From assembly GCA_032595685.2 (NCBI GenBank), contig CP159373.1:4131821-4195820 (forward strand): DNA of 64,000 nucleotides, written 5' to 3'. Position 1 is the stretch's first letter. Every line of letters begins with the position of its first letter. Position numbers and translations under genes: made by a program. The notes under the pieces were generated by a model. It saw nothing but the letters and a program-made list of their open reading frames with translations, was not told the DNA's origin and did not search any database. This document shows positions 44,412 through 54,660 of the stretch, piece after piece. This DNA is from Candidatus Electrothrix aestuarii. Lineage in GTDB: Bacteria; Desulfobacterota; Desulfobulbia; Desulfobulbales; Desulfobulbaceae.

Positions 44412-47400
44412 TTAGGCATCAAAGGCCTCAGCCTCCAGGACATCAGCGGCATCGTCAGCCTGCGCTTCAGACTTCAGCTTAAAGGTGGCAACAGCTTGGA
44501 GCATGTCTTCACCCATAACGGCCATTTCCTGCATGGAAACAGAAGCTCCCATCGCTTCTTCTGCTGTTTCCAAACTGATTGTTCCAATCTCGCCCATTGA
44601 TGTAGCCAGAATAGCTGTTGTATCCGCCTGCTGCTGCGCAGAAGAAGCAACACCCTGAATCAACTCAAAAACCTCATTGGAACGATTGGTGATTTCATCC
44701 AGACGAGCAAGAGCATTTTGAGAAAGCTTGGTACCTTGAACCACTTCCTGAATACTGGCATCCATGCTAATGCCAGCCTCTGTAATCTCGCCAAGAATGT
44801 TCTTAATCAATGTTTCAATCTGTCGGGTTGAAACAGCGGCACGCTCAGCAAGACGTTGAATCTCCTCCGCAACAACCGCAAAACCACGTCCTTCCTCACC
44901 AGCTGCTGCCGCCTGAATAGAGGCATTCAGGGCCAGGATGGAAGTACGGTCGGAAATCTCATTAATGGTCCGAGCGAAGTCGCTGATCTCTTGGGAACTC
45001 TCGCCAAGGCGCTTAATAGAGCGGGCTGTATTTTGCACGTTACCTCGAATAGCCTCCATTGCGTGGCTGGTTTCGCGTACGGCTTTCGCACCCTCAACAG
45101 CAACCTGACTGGATTCTCTGGAGAAGCTTGCTGACTGGTTTGCCTGGTCTGCGGCATCCCTAATGGCCTTGGTCAAGAGATTAATTTCCTGTACAGCGTC
45201 ATTAATCATAGTTGCCTGATTATTATTCTGACCAGCAAGCTCTCCTGTTGATGCACTCAGAATATTCGCTGTAGAACCAACCTGCTCAGCAGATTGTTTA
45301 ATACGCTCAAACGCCATTCCAAGCTCCTCAAGCATCAAGTTCAAGGAATCAGCCAGGGTACCGATAACGTCCTCGGTAACCGTAGCACGAATACTCAAGT
45401 CACCGTCTGCCAGCTCGGTAATTTCCTCAAGTAGACGAATAATAGAGTCCTGGAGCTCATCATGCTCTTTCTGCCTGGATTCGGTCAGATCCTGAATAGT
45501 TGTTGTCATCTGGTTAAAGGAAGCAGCCATTCGACCGAGCTCATCCTCACTGGTCACCTTAACCTGCTCGCCGTATTCACCCTTCTCAACTTTGGCAATA
45601 CCCTGCATAATTTCGTCAACCTGCTCAGTCACACCACCAGCAACCCGCAAACTGACCATGATAACTGCTGCTGCTGCGACAACAGCCAACAATCCTACGA
45701 TCTTGAGCAATTGAAGAACAGGTCGGGCAACCACTTCCTCAGGAACCTCACTGATAAGCGCCCATTTAAGGCCCTTATATCGAACCGGTGCCCAAGAGGT
45801 CAAAACCTTTTCACCCAGACTATTTGTGGTAATTTTAGTGTCACTCTTACCCGCAAGAGCCTGTTGAACAGGCTCTGTATCTACTTTAGCTTTAGGATTC
45901 AACAAAGTAGAGCTCACTTGATATTTTTTTGCGTCGCTTGCCTCGGAACGCCACAATTTATCTGGGCCAATCAAATAGGTAGCGATATTATTCAGCTCAG
46001 CATCGTCTTTCAAAGCAACTTGACCAGATTCCTTTTCAAAACTCTGACGAATACTCATGATCTCATTAATTGGTGCGTTGGAGATCTGCAAAACAACAAT
46101 CATAGAAATTGCATCCCGGTTCATTACCGGAACAGCCATAAAGGCCTCTGCTTCACCTCCAGCAGGCTCATAAAAGGCATAGTCACTGATCGCCATTTCC
46201 TTGGTTTCAGCAACTTCCTGAACAACCTTATTAAACATGGAGTCGGAATATGGCCCCGTCAAAATGTTGGTCAGATAATCCTTTTTTTGTTGGGCTGATG
46301 CAAAAATATAGCCATCAGTAGAAACAAGGTAGAGGTCGGAAAAGTTATAGGTTTGCGCAAGCTGGGTGAGGAGATCTGCCTCCCCCTCTTCAACCCGGGG
46401 AATAACCGCCTCCCCCTGGTCAATCTCAACCATGAGAACCCAAGTCGCCCCATAGAGACTAACCGCTGTATAAGCTGACAGCACATTTTCACCGCGATAG
46501 TTGACAACCGTCGCCTCTCCATCCTCTCCAGCCAACGCATAAACAATACTTTCTGTATCCACCAGAAAGGAAGGGTTGGCAATTGTCGGCTCATCAAAGT
46601 GGCGAGAGTTAGAACGAAACATACCGTCCATACCCACCATATAAGTCTCACCCGTCTCACCCAGTCCAATAGTATCTTTCATAATACTATCCAAGGCATT
46701 ATCCTGAAGACGAAAGAGTAAGAGGCCAGGAGGTTGATCTGCACTGAACATGGGGGTAGAGAAATACGCAACATGCTTCAGGGTAAAATAAGAAGAAAGG
46801 CGATAATCTATAAAACGAGTTTCCAGCATACCTTTCTGGACAGCTTCCCACTCAGCGGTACCCTCCTGAATTGTGGCACCACGCTCAATGTTCCTATCTG
46901 TTGAAAAAACAACATTCCCATCCTGATTAAGCAGGGTCAACGAATAAAAGTCTCGCTTTGAGAGCCAGTCTTCCACAAACTCCACAAAGTCTGCCTTTGG
47001 TTCAAGAGTCGGCTGTTTTAAAAGTTCACTAAAGGTCTCTTGCTGCTGCGGGCTTTGACCGAACATCTGTACGTCTTCAAAGCGCATCTTAAAATAGGAT
47101 GTAACCTGTTTCTTTTGCAGCGACCGAACAGCTGTCAGCTTTGTATACGCCTCTTCCTGGAATGCTCGCATATTACCAGAGATATTCTCCAGTTTTCTCG
47201 CTTGCTCATCAAAATACCGCTGCAAAGCCTGATACTGGAAGGCCAGCGTCGTCTCCAACTGCTCAAAAGACTGGCGCTGTAATGAGGATGAAGAGTATTT
47301 ATAACTAACAAAACCAATAACCGCCATCGGCACCAATGAGATAATCAGAAGCCAAAAAAGCAGCTTATTTCGAATTGTTTGACCGCCGGGAAGCAGCTCC

Positions 47401-47441
47401 TTAAACTTCAACATCTTTTTTTTCTTAGCCTTCTGTGCCAT
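44412..47441 (-). CDS. methyl-accepting chemotaxis protein, PilJ-type
   Basis: Start set at 47441 (MAQKAKKKK), 12 codons inside the longest frame, because AAAGGAG lies 7-12 bp before it. About 1009 residues: TM1 (about 26-48), an extracellular part of about 530 residues with two Cache-like folds (YMVGMDGMFRSNSRHFD; TYLIGPDKLWRSEA), TM2 (about 590-610), two HAMP-like segments, and the signalling hairpin whose tip reads ASIQAAAAGEEGRGFAVVAEEI, the PilJ-type tip. Transmits ligand binding to the CheA/CheW proteins encoded upstream in the same operon. Confidence 0.93.
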   Translation of the reverse strand: MAQKAKKKKMLKFKELLPGGQTIRNKLLFWLLIISLVPMAVIGFVSYKYSSSSLQRQSFEQLETTLAFQYQALQRYFDEQARKLENISGNMRAFQEEAYTKLTAVRSLQKKQVTSYFKMRFEDVQMFGQSPQQQETFSELLKQPTLEPKADFVEFVEDWLSKRDFYSLTLLNQDGNVVFSTDRNIERGATIQEGTAEWEAVQKGMLETRFIDYRLSSYFTLKHVAYFSTPMFSADQPPGLLLFRLQDNALDSIMKDTIGLGETGETYMVGMDGMFRSNSRHFDEPTIANPSFLVDTESIVYALAGEDGEATVVNYRGENVLSAYTAVSLYGATWVLMVEIDQGEAVIPRVEEGEADLLTQLAQTYNFSDLYLVSTDGYIFASAQQKKDYLTNILTGPYSDSMFNKVVQEVAETKEMAISDYAFYEPAGGEAEAFMAVPVMNRDAISMIVVLQISNAPINEIMSIRQSFEKESGQVALKDDAELNNIATYLIGPDKLWRSEASDAKKYQVSSTLLNPKAKVDTEPVQQALAGKSDTKITTNSLGEKVLTSWAPVRYKGLKWALISEVPEEVVARPVLQLLKIVGLLAVVAAAAVIMVSLRVAGGVTEQVDEIMQGIAKVEKGEYGEQVKVTSEDELGRMAASFNQMTTTIQDLTESRQKEHDELQDSIIRLLEEITELADGDLSIRATVTEDVIGTLADSLNLMLEELGMAFERIKQSAEQVGSTANILSASTGELAGQNNNQATMINDAVQEINLLTKAIRDAADQANQSASFSRESSQVAVEGAKAVRETSHAMEAIRGNVQNTARSIKRLGESSQEISDFARTINEISDRTSILALNASIQAAAAGEEGRGFAVVAEEIQRLAERAAVSTRQIETLIKNILGEITEAGISMDASIQEVVQGTKLSQNALARLDEITNRSNEVFELIQGVASSAQQQADTTAILATSMGEIGTISLETAEEAMGASVSMQEMAVMGEDMLQAVATFKLKSEAQADDAADVLEAEAFDA

Positions 47442-47618
47442 TTTTTCTCCTTTGAAAAAATTACCCGACATAATCAATTAAACAGGTAACTGCTTGTTTT
47501 AACATTTTTTAAAAAAGCGTCGGCGCCAGAAATCGCACAAGTCAATTTCTGTTTCGGTGTACTTTAACAACTATTTAAGATTCTCTCCCTTACAACGCAT
47601 GAACAGCAAAAAAACTTC

Positions 47619-48164
47619 TTACTTTTTCACCTGATTATGAAGGGAATTCGAGTGTATTATATTTACGAGGTCAGGCAAAATAAACAACTCCGTCTCACCA
47701 AGAAAGAGTCCTCGAACAAAAAGAGCTGGCAAGCCAGCCTGTTCAGGATGTATTGCCTCGTACTGAGCAGAGGGTTCTCCACTCATAATCTGATCTGGTA
47801 CTTTCAGGACACAACGCAGGATTCTCTTCTGGCCAGCATCACCTTGCGAGCTATTTCCAGTCGAACGCGTATCAACAGCCCGCACTACAACGTATCTTCC
47901 TTCATTATCCTTTCCCTGGGAGCTCAGTCTGAAAAACCGATCAAGTGCTATTATCGGTAGGACCTGCTCTCGCCATGCACAAAGGCCAAGAAAATACTCA
48001 GAGACAAAAGGTAAGGCTTGTACCTTTGCCTCTGCCAAGACCTCGTCAATTTGGCTAGCCGTGAAAAGGAGGACTGGCTTTTTCCCCTGAATTTCTTCCG
48101 TATCCATGTAAATGGATACGATTTTTGCCATACTCCTGGCAGATTTTTTTTTCTCAACCGCCAT
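47619..48164 (-). CDS. CheW-like protein
   Basis: 181 residues with a CheW-like beta fold: LLFTASQIDEVLAEAKVQALPF, 'EYFLGLCAWREQVLPIIALDRFF' (the conserved W-R-x-x-x-P-x-x-x-L pattern) and VRGLFLGETELFILPDL. The N-terminus is Lys/Ser-rich. It overlaps the preceding CheW-like gene by 11 bp, so the two are coupled. Probably an adaptor between receptor and CheA; diverged from classical CheW. Confidence 0.75.
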   Translation of the reverse strand: MAVEKKKSARSMAKIVSIYMDTEEIQGKKPVLLFTASQIDEVLAEAKVQALPFVSEYFLGLCAWREQVLPIIALDRFFRLSSQGKDNEGRYVVVRAVDTRSTGNSSQGDAGQKRILRCVLKVPDQIMSGEPSAQYEAIHPEQAGLPALFVRGLFLGETELFILPDLVNIIHSNSLHNQVKK

Positions 48165-48906
48165 GACGTTCTCCCGGTCGACTCGGAGTTATGCTTTCCT
48201 GGCACCGGAGAGATATCTGATCAATCAGATATTGGATAACTGTATCACTCAGCCCTTCCTGTTGTATCAATCCAGGAGGAAGCCGATCCGCAGCAAGGTC
48301 CTCAGGGCTAACTTTGCCCTGCTTGAATTGGGCGATAGTCCAGGCCATAACACGTTTAAAGGTTTCTTCATTTACCGACTTTGGTCGTTTTTTATCCCTT
48401 CGGATCTGCTTTTTAAAAACAGGTGGTCCAGCTTTTCTTCCTCCCTTTACCTGCTTTATCTGCGCTTGTTTTTCATCTTGCAAACAATGCTCTGCTGCGA
48501 GCATGCCTATCCCCTGCCCGAGTTTCTGAGCAACCTGCATGACCTGGGTAGGATCAAGGAGCAGTACCACAAGATTCATACAGATGGCAACCTGCGGGAA
48601 CAGCTGAGTAGCTAGATCAGGAGAAGGAGGTGGTAACCGAGTTGTCTGTTCCGGCAAATCTATCTCATCAATAATCTGATCAACAAGCAGAAAAAACGTT
48701 TGTTTTTTTGTATGAAGCCGAAGAAAAACTGAACCAGGCTCAGGTCGATCACAACGGTTACGGGCCAGGAGAGACCCCAGGTGAAAAAAGGGTTCTCCGT
48801 TACCCGCTACTTCTCGTGGGAGTAGCCCTTGTTGGCGAGAGAGTATATAACGGTCCTCAATGCCCAAAACAAAATTCCCACCTTTGACTAAGCAAACTTT
48901 CTTCAT
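48154..48906 (-). CDS. CheW-like protein with basic C-terminal extension
   Basis: 250 residues. The N-terminal 130 look like a diverged CheW domain (LVKGGNFVLGIEDRYILSR, FHLGSLLARNR, FLLVDQIIDEIDLPEQ). A Lys/Arg-rich linker (about 150-180) leads to a helical tail with 'PEDLAADRLPPGLIQQEGLS'. Begins 30 bp after the CheA stop and overlaps the next CheW-like gene. The tail has no family I know; it may scaffold the array. Confidence 0.65.
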   Translation of the reverse strand: MKKVCLVKGGNFVLGIEDRYILSRQQGLLPREVAGNGEPFFHLGSLLARNRCDRPEPGSVFLRLHTKKQTFFLLVDQIIDEIDLPEQTTRLPPPSPDLATQLFPQVAICMNLVVLLLDPTQVMQVAQKLGQGIGMLAAEHCLQDEKQAQIKQVKGGRKAGPPVFKKQIRRDKKRPKSVNEETFKRVMAWTIAQFKQGKVSPEDLAADRLPPGLIQQEGLSDTVIQYLIDQISLRCQESITPSRPGERHGG

Positions 48907-48936
48907 TTCTTACAATCAGTAGGGGTGCTGGTATGC

Positions 48937-51900
48937 TCAGACCTGTTCATCTGCTGTTACCTTTTGAATAAAACCTATGACCTCTTCCGACTTAAACGGC
49001 TTTGTCATAAAGCCCCGTGCTCCAAGTTCTCTCGCCTTTTCCTGGTACTTATCCGCACTTCTTGAGGTCAGCATGGCAACGGGAATATCACGGAGTTCTG
49101 CCTGGGCCTGGAGGGCCTGCAGAACTTCAAAACCATTCATTCGAGGCATCTCAACGTCGAGAAGAACAACACTCGGCCTTTCTTCACGTATCTTCTCCAT
49201 AGCCTCAATACCATTGCGGGCTGCAACCGGTATCCACCCCTGCTGGGTGATAAAGTTCGAAACAACTTTACGCACACTAATGGAGTCATCAACAACCAGG
49301 ACACGAAGTGGTCCTTCACGCTCAGGAACAGGACGAGCGACCGGCCTATCCTCTCCACCCTTGATCACGGATGCCCACTTATGCAGTACCTCTTCTATCT
49401 GAAGAATGGGGATAAGTGAGCCATCACCCATAATGGTAACCCCTGAGATACAGGGAACGTTGTGCAGGTGTGCTCCAAGGTCCTTGAAAACAATGTCCCT
49501 CTGGCCAATGAGCTGCTCACAAAGAACGGCAGCGCGTTTTCTCCCCGTATGCACTATCAGCAGGGCCTGATCTGCTTCGGTAATATTTTCTCCCAGATAG
49601 GCTCCATCTGTTTCAAATCCCGGAACCTTTGCAGGATGAAGAAGCGGAAGGGGCTCCCCGTCAAAGGTGTACTCGCGCCCCATCTTTTCGTCAGGAGTCG
49701 CTCGAACAACACTTTCAACATCATGCATGGGCACCGCATAGACCTGGTGTCCAAAACGGGCAAGAATAGCTGGCAGCTGGGCCACAGCCACAGGTAAACG
49801 CATAACGAACTCTGTGCCCTGGCCTCGCTCGGAAATCAGCTCAATTGAACCATTAAGCTGATCAATAGCATCCCGAACAACATCCATACCAACACCACGA
49901 CCAGCGATATTGGTTACAGAACCGGTACTGGAAAAGCCATGTCGGAAAATCAAGTCTGCCAGTTCATGATCGTTCATGAGGTTGATCCGGTCATTCGGAT
50001 ACAACTTCATACCTTTGACACGAATGGCCTCATAATCCAAGCCCTTCCCTGTATCTTTTACTCTGAGGACACACTGCCCTCCCTTTCTTATTGCTTTAAT
50101 CGTAATAGAGAGGGGAGTCCAACCTGCCTCCTGAGGGAGTCTACCACCATGCGCAACCGAATTACGCAGGATATGCATGAGTGGATCTGCCATAACATCC
50201 CAAACGCGGGTGTCCATCATGATAGACTCACCTTCAATGATGAGTTGCGCAGGGTGCCCGGTTGTCCTCTCAGCTTCGCGTACAGTCCTGTGCATTCTGC
50301 TCGACAGGGTGGAAAGCGGGGTCATACGAATACCCATCATCCTGTTCTGCAAGTCCTTCAGAACCATACCCTGCCGCTCAACGGTCTTCTGCCATGTCAC
50401 ATTGTCCATAGCATTCTGCGCCATGATAGAATCAAGGTCGCTGACCGCCTCTGTCAGAGAGCGAATCAAAATATTCAACTCGGAATATCGATCCATTTCC
50501 AGGGGATCAAAGTCCTCTGTAATGCCGGAAGCCTGCGCATCAATGACGCCGCCGATATGGGGGATGGAGGCTAATTCGTAGCCAGCCTCCAGGCTGGAAT
50601 TAATATTTTTCAGACGCTGCAGGATCATGTCAAGCTCCTTCATGGTACCTGACATAGCATCCATTGAGTCCTCAAAACTACTCAGGTTAATGACCATGTC
50701 ACCGCTGAGACCAACCAGCTGATCAATTCGATCCACATCCACACGTAGTGTTGCGGTTCGCTTTCTTTGGCTTTGCGGAGCTGATGCTGCCTGTTTTTTA
50801 GGCTCAATAACCTGCTTTGAGGTTACCTGGGGACTGCTTGCTTCTGCTGCTGCAACATCCTCTTTCGATTCATTTGGAGAAGTTTCAGTCAGATTACCTG
50901 TTGTAATCTGAGCGAATTGTTCAAGAAGACTTTTTTGATCCTTACTAACAGAAACGCCTGGGGCCTCAACAAGGCGTGTGAGGATATCAGCCCCTTTCTG
51001 CATGGCCTTAATAACAACAGGACGAATGACTTGCGCCTCATCGTGCAACCAATCGAGAAAATCCTCAAAATCATGCCCCCAGGCAGCAACGGGTTCTATA
51101 CCTATGACAGAAGCTGCTCCCTTCAGAGTATGTACAGAACGTCGAATGGAATGCAACGAATCACGTTTTAAATCGGTAAGTTCAGCCTCTCCAGAAACTG
51201 TCATGCCCAGGTGATTAAGTTGACGATCAATACTGTCTAGATGTTCTTCTGCTTCTTCATGAAAACATTGGAGCAACTCAGGGTCTATGTCTGCTTCGGC
51301 TCCTTGCGCAACATCCTCATGAGATCCTGATTTCAATTCATCTGCTGTGCTGTCCTGGACTGCGAATGGGTCATCAAGACTGCTCTCTCCTTTATCCAGT
51401 AAAGCCCCTTCCTGTGCAGAAGACTCCTGCGGACCAGAGATACCCAACTCATCAAAGAGTTCCCTATCCTCTTCCTGCCTGTCGCTCGCCATTATATGGT
51501 TGAACTCAGCAGCCAGCTCACTCTTCCTTTTCGCAACCGGGCAACTGGGATCATCTGCAAGATCGGCCAGGACATCCGCTCCATCCTGGAGTAATGTAAT
51601 AATAGGAGGAACTAATTTCTGCGCCTCATCATGGAGCCAATCAAGGAAATCCTCAAAGTCATGGCCCCAGGCAGCAATCTGCTCTATCCCAATAACAGCG
51701 GCTGCACCTTTCAGAGTATGGACGGAGCGGCGAAGAGAATGAAGCGTTTCCCGACTTGTCGATGTAAGCTCCATTGGAGCTGTAATTTCCTGGCTTAGTT
51801 GGGTCAGGCAATTATCGATATTTTCCAGATGTTCGTCGGTCTCCTCACGAAAACACTCCAAAAGCTCTGGGTCAATAGGTTCGGCAGCAGGTTCTTCGGT

Positions 51901-54027
51901 GTCTGAAGAGAATGATTCGGGTGATTCAGCTAAGCCAGCAAGAACTGAGCCAAACAGATCTTCCTCCTCATCTGTCTCCTGAAAAAGAGCGTCATCTTCA
52001 TCTACAGAAGCAGTGTCGTCACTTATTACATCAAAAAAGTCCTCTGCCTCATCTTCTTCCAGCTCAGTCTCGGCGAATAAATCGGCATCCTCCTCACTTC
52101 CCTGCTCCTGAGAGAATGAGACTTTTTCTTTCACTCCGTCCGGGTTCTCGGCTCCGGTAGAAAAAGCTTCAGTTATATCAGAAAAAATTGCAATAAGACG
52201 CTGTTTTTCTTGTTGGGCGGGAAAAGCGGGATCATGAGCAAGTGAGGCCAGCAACTTTGCACTTTCTCGGAGGTGGTCAATAATGGAAGGGTCAAGGCGT
52301 TTCGCCTCATCATGGAGCCAGTCAAGAAAATCCTCAAAATCACGTCCCCAGTCTGCAACCGGTTCTATACCAATAACAGCTGCGGCGCCCTTGAGCGTAT
52401 GAACTGCACGGCGAAAGATGTGGAGCGTCTCTTGGGTGCTAGGCGTCAGTTGAACAGCATCAGTGACCTCTTCACCCAGAGTTTTCAGGCAGGTCTCAAT
52501 ACTCTCCAGGTGTTCTTCTGTTTCCTCCTGAAAGCATTCCAGCAACTCGGGATCAATGGGATCGATATCTGCCTCTGCTGAAGGAAAAATTTCTTCAGAT
52601 GACTCCGCAAGATCTGTAACAGCAGTTCCAAACAAATCATCTTCTGCTACATCCTGGTCTTGCAGAAAAAGTTCGTCCTCAATACCATCTCCACCACTAT
52701 CCTCAGGCTGCCCAGCCGATGCGGCGATTTCATCCAAAAAGCCATCGGCATCGTCTTCGCTCAGAACGAAGTCTTCTGCTCTGTCATCAAGCGCATCAAA
52801 GACAGGCTGTGCTTCCTCTGCTTCATCAGAAACTGCGGAAAGCGACGAGGTAAATGCCTCGGTAATATCCGCAAATTTAACCATGATCTGTTGTTGGGCC
52901 GCATCTGTTGCCTGCATAGGATCATCAACAAGAGAAGCCAAGAGATCAGCACCGTCCCGAAGTGCAACAAGACTGAGTGGATCAAGCTGTTGAGCCTCGT
53001 CATGCAGCCAATCAAGAAAGTCCTCAAAGTCATGCCCCCAAGCAGCAACCTGCGGGATTCCTATAACAGCGGCTGCTCCCTTCAGGGTATGTACGGAACG
53101 ACGAAGGGAATGAAGCTCTTCCCGCGTAGATGGGGTCAGCTTGACTAATTTGCTAATCTGGGCGGTGAGATTATTCAGACACTGATCAACATTTTCCAGA
53201 TGATCCTCTGTTTCCTCCCGAAAGCACTCAAGCAACTCTGCATCAATATCTTCCATCTCCTCCTCAGGAGATACCGATTCTTCAGAATGAAAAAGATCCT
53301 CTGTCGATTGCTCCTGTTGATTCTGCTTGCTCTGTTCCGGTTCGGTAAGAGCTGAAGCAAAAAGATCGTCCTCATCTTCATCAGAGTTAACGAGAAGAAG
53401 CTCGTTATCCAGATCCTCTTCTTCATCCTCAGCAAGAGACAGGGAATCGAGAAAGCTCTCCGAGCTATCCTCCTCCGACACAGCAGTGTCAGCGCCTAAA
53501 AATAAATCATCTTCAGCATCTTCATCGAGATCAAAGGGGCCACCCTCTTCAGGTACAAGTTCTTCGGAATCCTGCTCAAAAAATATAGACTCTGGTGAAT
53601 ACCCCTCGTCTGCCTCAAGATCTGCTGGTGTGGTACTCTGACTGAGTTTTTTCTCCAGCTCTGCAATTGTGTTCTGGAATAGCTGCTCATCATGAGCACT
53701 TCCATCCCGTTGCATGACACAATACTGATCAATTTGGCGTGTTGCGGCCCCGACAAGCTGCATGGTCTCTTCATCAAGTACAAGTGAAGAACCAAGCACA
53801 TTCTCCATTACTTTTTCCATGACTTCTCCCATAGCACTCAAGTCATCCAGGCCAACCATTGCGGCAGCCCCCTTGATGGTATGGGTTATTCGGTGCAACT
53901 CGGCCAACGATGACCTATCAGCTTTATCCTGCTGCAGCACCTGGAGGCAACGATTCATATCAGGAAGATACCCTTCAACTTCCTCGATAAACCCTGTTAC
54001 AATATCATTGCCCACACTGCTACTCAT
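48937..54027 (-). CDS. cheA: CheA-type kinase with five HPT domains and receiver (ChpA/PilL-like)
   Basis: 1696 residues. HPT1 with His49 (HTIKGAAA), then four near-identical HPT repeats of about 195-230 residues with His313, His543, His770 and His966 in HTLKGAA(A/S)VIGI, each ending DFEDFLDWLHDEA and separated by Asp/Glu-rich linkers. Then P3 dimerisation (LRVDVDRIDQLVGLSGDMV), HATPase (HILRNSVAHGG, VKDTGKGLD, GRGVGMDVV), CheW-like regulatory domain (VAQLPAILARFG) and a C-terminal receiver with LLDVEMPRMNGF. Hybrid CheA of this layout drives Chp/Pil-type twitching systems; here it would autophosphorylate and feed the CheY-like protein and its own receiver. Confidence 0.95.
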   Translation of the reverse strand: MSSSVGNDIVTGFIEEVEGYLPDMNRCLQVLQQDKADRSSLAELHRITHTIKGAAAMVGLDDLSAMGEVMEKVMENVLGSSLVLDEETMQLVGAATRQIDQYCVMQRDGSAHDEQLFQNTIAELEKKLSQSTTPADLEADEGYSPESIFFEQDSEELVPEEGGPFDLDEDAEDDLFLGADTAVSEEDSSESFLDSLSLAEDEEEDLDNELLLVNSDEDEDDLFASALTEPEQSKQNQQEQSTEDLFHSEESVSPEEEMEDIDAELLECFREETEDHLENVDQCLNNLTAQISKLVKLTPSTREELHSLRRSVHTLKGAAAVIGIPQVAAWGHDFEDFLDWLHDEAQQLDPLSLVALRDGADLLASLVDDPMQATDAAQQQIMVKFADITEAFTSSLSAVSDEAEEAQPVFDALDDRAEDFVLSEDDADGFLDEIAASAGQPEDSGGDGIEDELFLQDQDVAEDDLFGTAVTDLAESSEEIFPSAEADIDPIDPELLECFQEETEEHLESIETCLKTLGEEVTDAVQLTPSTQETLHIFRRAVHTLKGAAAVIGIEPVADWGRDFEDFLDWLHDEAKRLDPSIIDHLRESAKLLASLAHDPAFPAQQEKQRLIAIFSDITEAFSTGAENPDGVKEKVSFSQEQGSEEDADLFAETELEEDEAEDFFDVISDDTASVDEDDALFQETDEEEDLFGSVLAGLAESPESFSSDTEEPAAEPIDPELLECFREETDEHLENIDNCLTQLSQEITAPMELTSTSRETLHSLRRSVHTLKGAAAVIGIEQIAAWGHDFEDFLDWLHDEAQKLVPPIITLLQDGADVLADLADDPSCPVAKRKSELAAEFNHIMASDRQEEDRELFDELGISGPQESSAQEGALLDKGESSLDDPFAVQDSTADELKSGSHEDVAQGAEADIDPELLQCFHEEAEEHLDSIDRQLNHLGMTVSGEAELTDLKRDSLHSIRRSVHTLKGAASVIGIEPVAAWGHDFEDFLDWLHDEAQVIRPVVIKAMQKGADILTRLVEAPGVSVSKDQKSLLEQFAQITTGNLTETSPNESKEDVAAAEASSPQVTSKQVIEPKKQAASAPQSQRKRTATLRVDVDRIDQLVGLSGDMVINLSSFEDSMDAMSGTMKELDMILQRLKNINSSLEAGYELASIPHIGGVIDAQASGITEDFDPLEMDRYSELNILIRSLTEAVSDLDSIMAQNAMDNVTWQKTVERQGMVLKDLQNRMMGIRMTPLSTLSSRMHRTVREAERTTGHPAQLIIEGESIMMDTRVWDVMADPLMHILRNSVAHGGRLPQEAGWTPLSITIKAIRKGGQCVLRVKDTGKGLDYEAIRVKGMKLYPNDRINLMNDHELADLIFRHGFSSTGSVTNIAGRGVGMDVVRDAIDQLNGSIELISERGQGTEFVMRLPVAVAQLPAILARFGHQVYAVPMHDVESVVRATPDEKMGREYTFDGEPLPLLHPAKVPGFETDGAYLGENITEADQALLIVHTGRKRAAVLCEQLIGQRDIVFKDLGAHLHNVPCISGVTIMGDGSLIPILQIEEVLHKWASVIKGGEDRPVARPVPEREGPLRVLVVDDSISVRKVVSNFITQQGWIPVAARNGIEAMEKIREERPSVVLLDVEMPRMNGFEVLQALQAQAELRDIPVAMLTSRSADKYQEKARELGARGFMTKPFKSEEVIGFIQKVTADEQV

Positions 54028-54051
54028 CTACTCTCTCCAATTCCCTTCTCA

Positions 54052-54642
54052 TTATATTCGTATAGATGAGAGTAATTGTTCTCCGTCAAAAAGCTGGACT
54101 TCTTCTTCCTTTTCACCAGAGAAATAGACCGCAGGGCCAGTTAAAAAACGTGACAGTACAGCGTCCTGCTCTTGTTTCTCTTGCTCAGCGTTATGTTTTG
54201 TGTACAGCATACGGGTAGCTGTGATGCGATCAACAATAATAGCGGTTTTCATTTCACCATCATGAATGACAATAGCCACCCGATTTTTCTTTCTGGACTT
54301 TTTCTGGGTTAAATGAAAAAAAAGAGGTAAATCAGTAACGGAGACGATTTCACCGCGAATATTCGTTACCCCATGCACCCAGTCAGGCAAGAACGGCAGC
54401 TGCCGAACATTTTCCAGTTCTCCGACTTCGTCAACCAAAGAAAGGGGTAAAGCAAGTTTTTTATCTCCAAGATCAAAGCAGATATGCCTTCCAATCTCCT
54501 GATGCGTATCATCTGCTGTTACTTTGAGGCCATCACCATACACCTGTAAGGTCTCAGTTATTTCCTGATCAATATTGCGGAGTAAGGCTGTAAGATCCGC
54601 TGGAGTCCCTGCTCTACCGTTCATTTCGTTACCCTTTGTCAT
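54052..54642 (-). CDS. cheW: CheW-type adaptor
   Basis: 196 residues with a classical CheW fold: CFDLGDKKLALPLSLVDEVGE, LPFLPDWVHGVTNIRGEIVSVTDLPLFF (about 82-110) and 'VAIVIHDGEMKTAIIVDRI'. The N-terminal 50 residues are an extra helical segment. It is 24 bp upstream of the CheA gene and couples receptor to kinase. The most canonical of the three CheW-like proteins here. Confidence 0.92.
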   Translation of the reverse strand: MTKGNEMNGRAGTPADLTALLRNIDQEITETLQVYGDGLKVTADDTHQEIGRHICFDLGDKKLALPLSLVDEVGELENVRQLPFLPDWVHGVTNIRGEIVSVTDLPLFFHLTQKKSRKKNRVAIVIHDGEMKTAIIVDRITATRMLYTKHNAEQEKQEQDAVLSRFLTGPAVYFSGEKEEEVQLFDGEQLLSSIRI

Positions 54643-54660
54643 TTTCGAATAACACAGAAA

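Noticed and set aside
45462-46298. Plus-strand ORF of 278 aa
   Set aside because: Lies inside the MCP gene and has no recognisable family.
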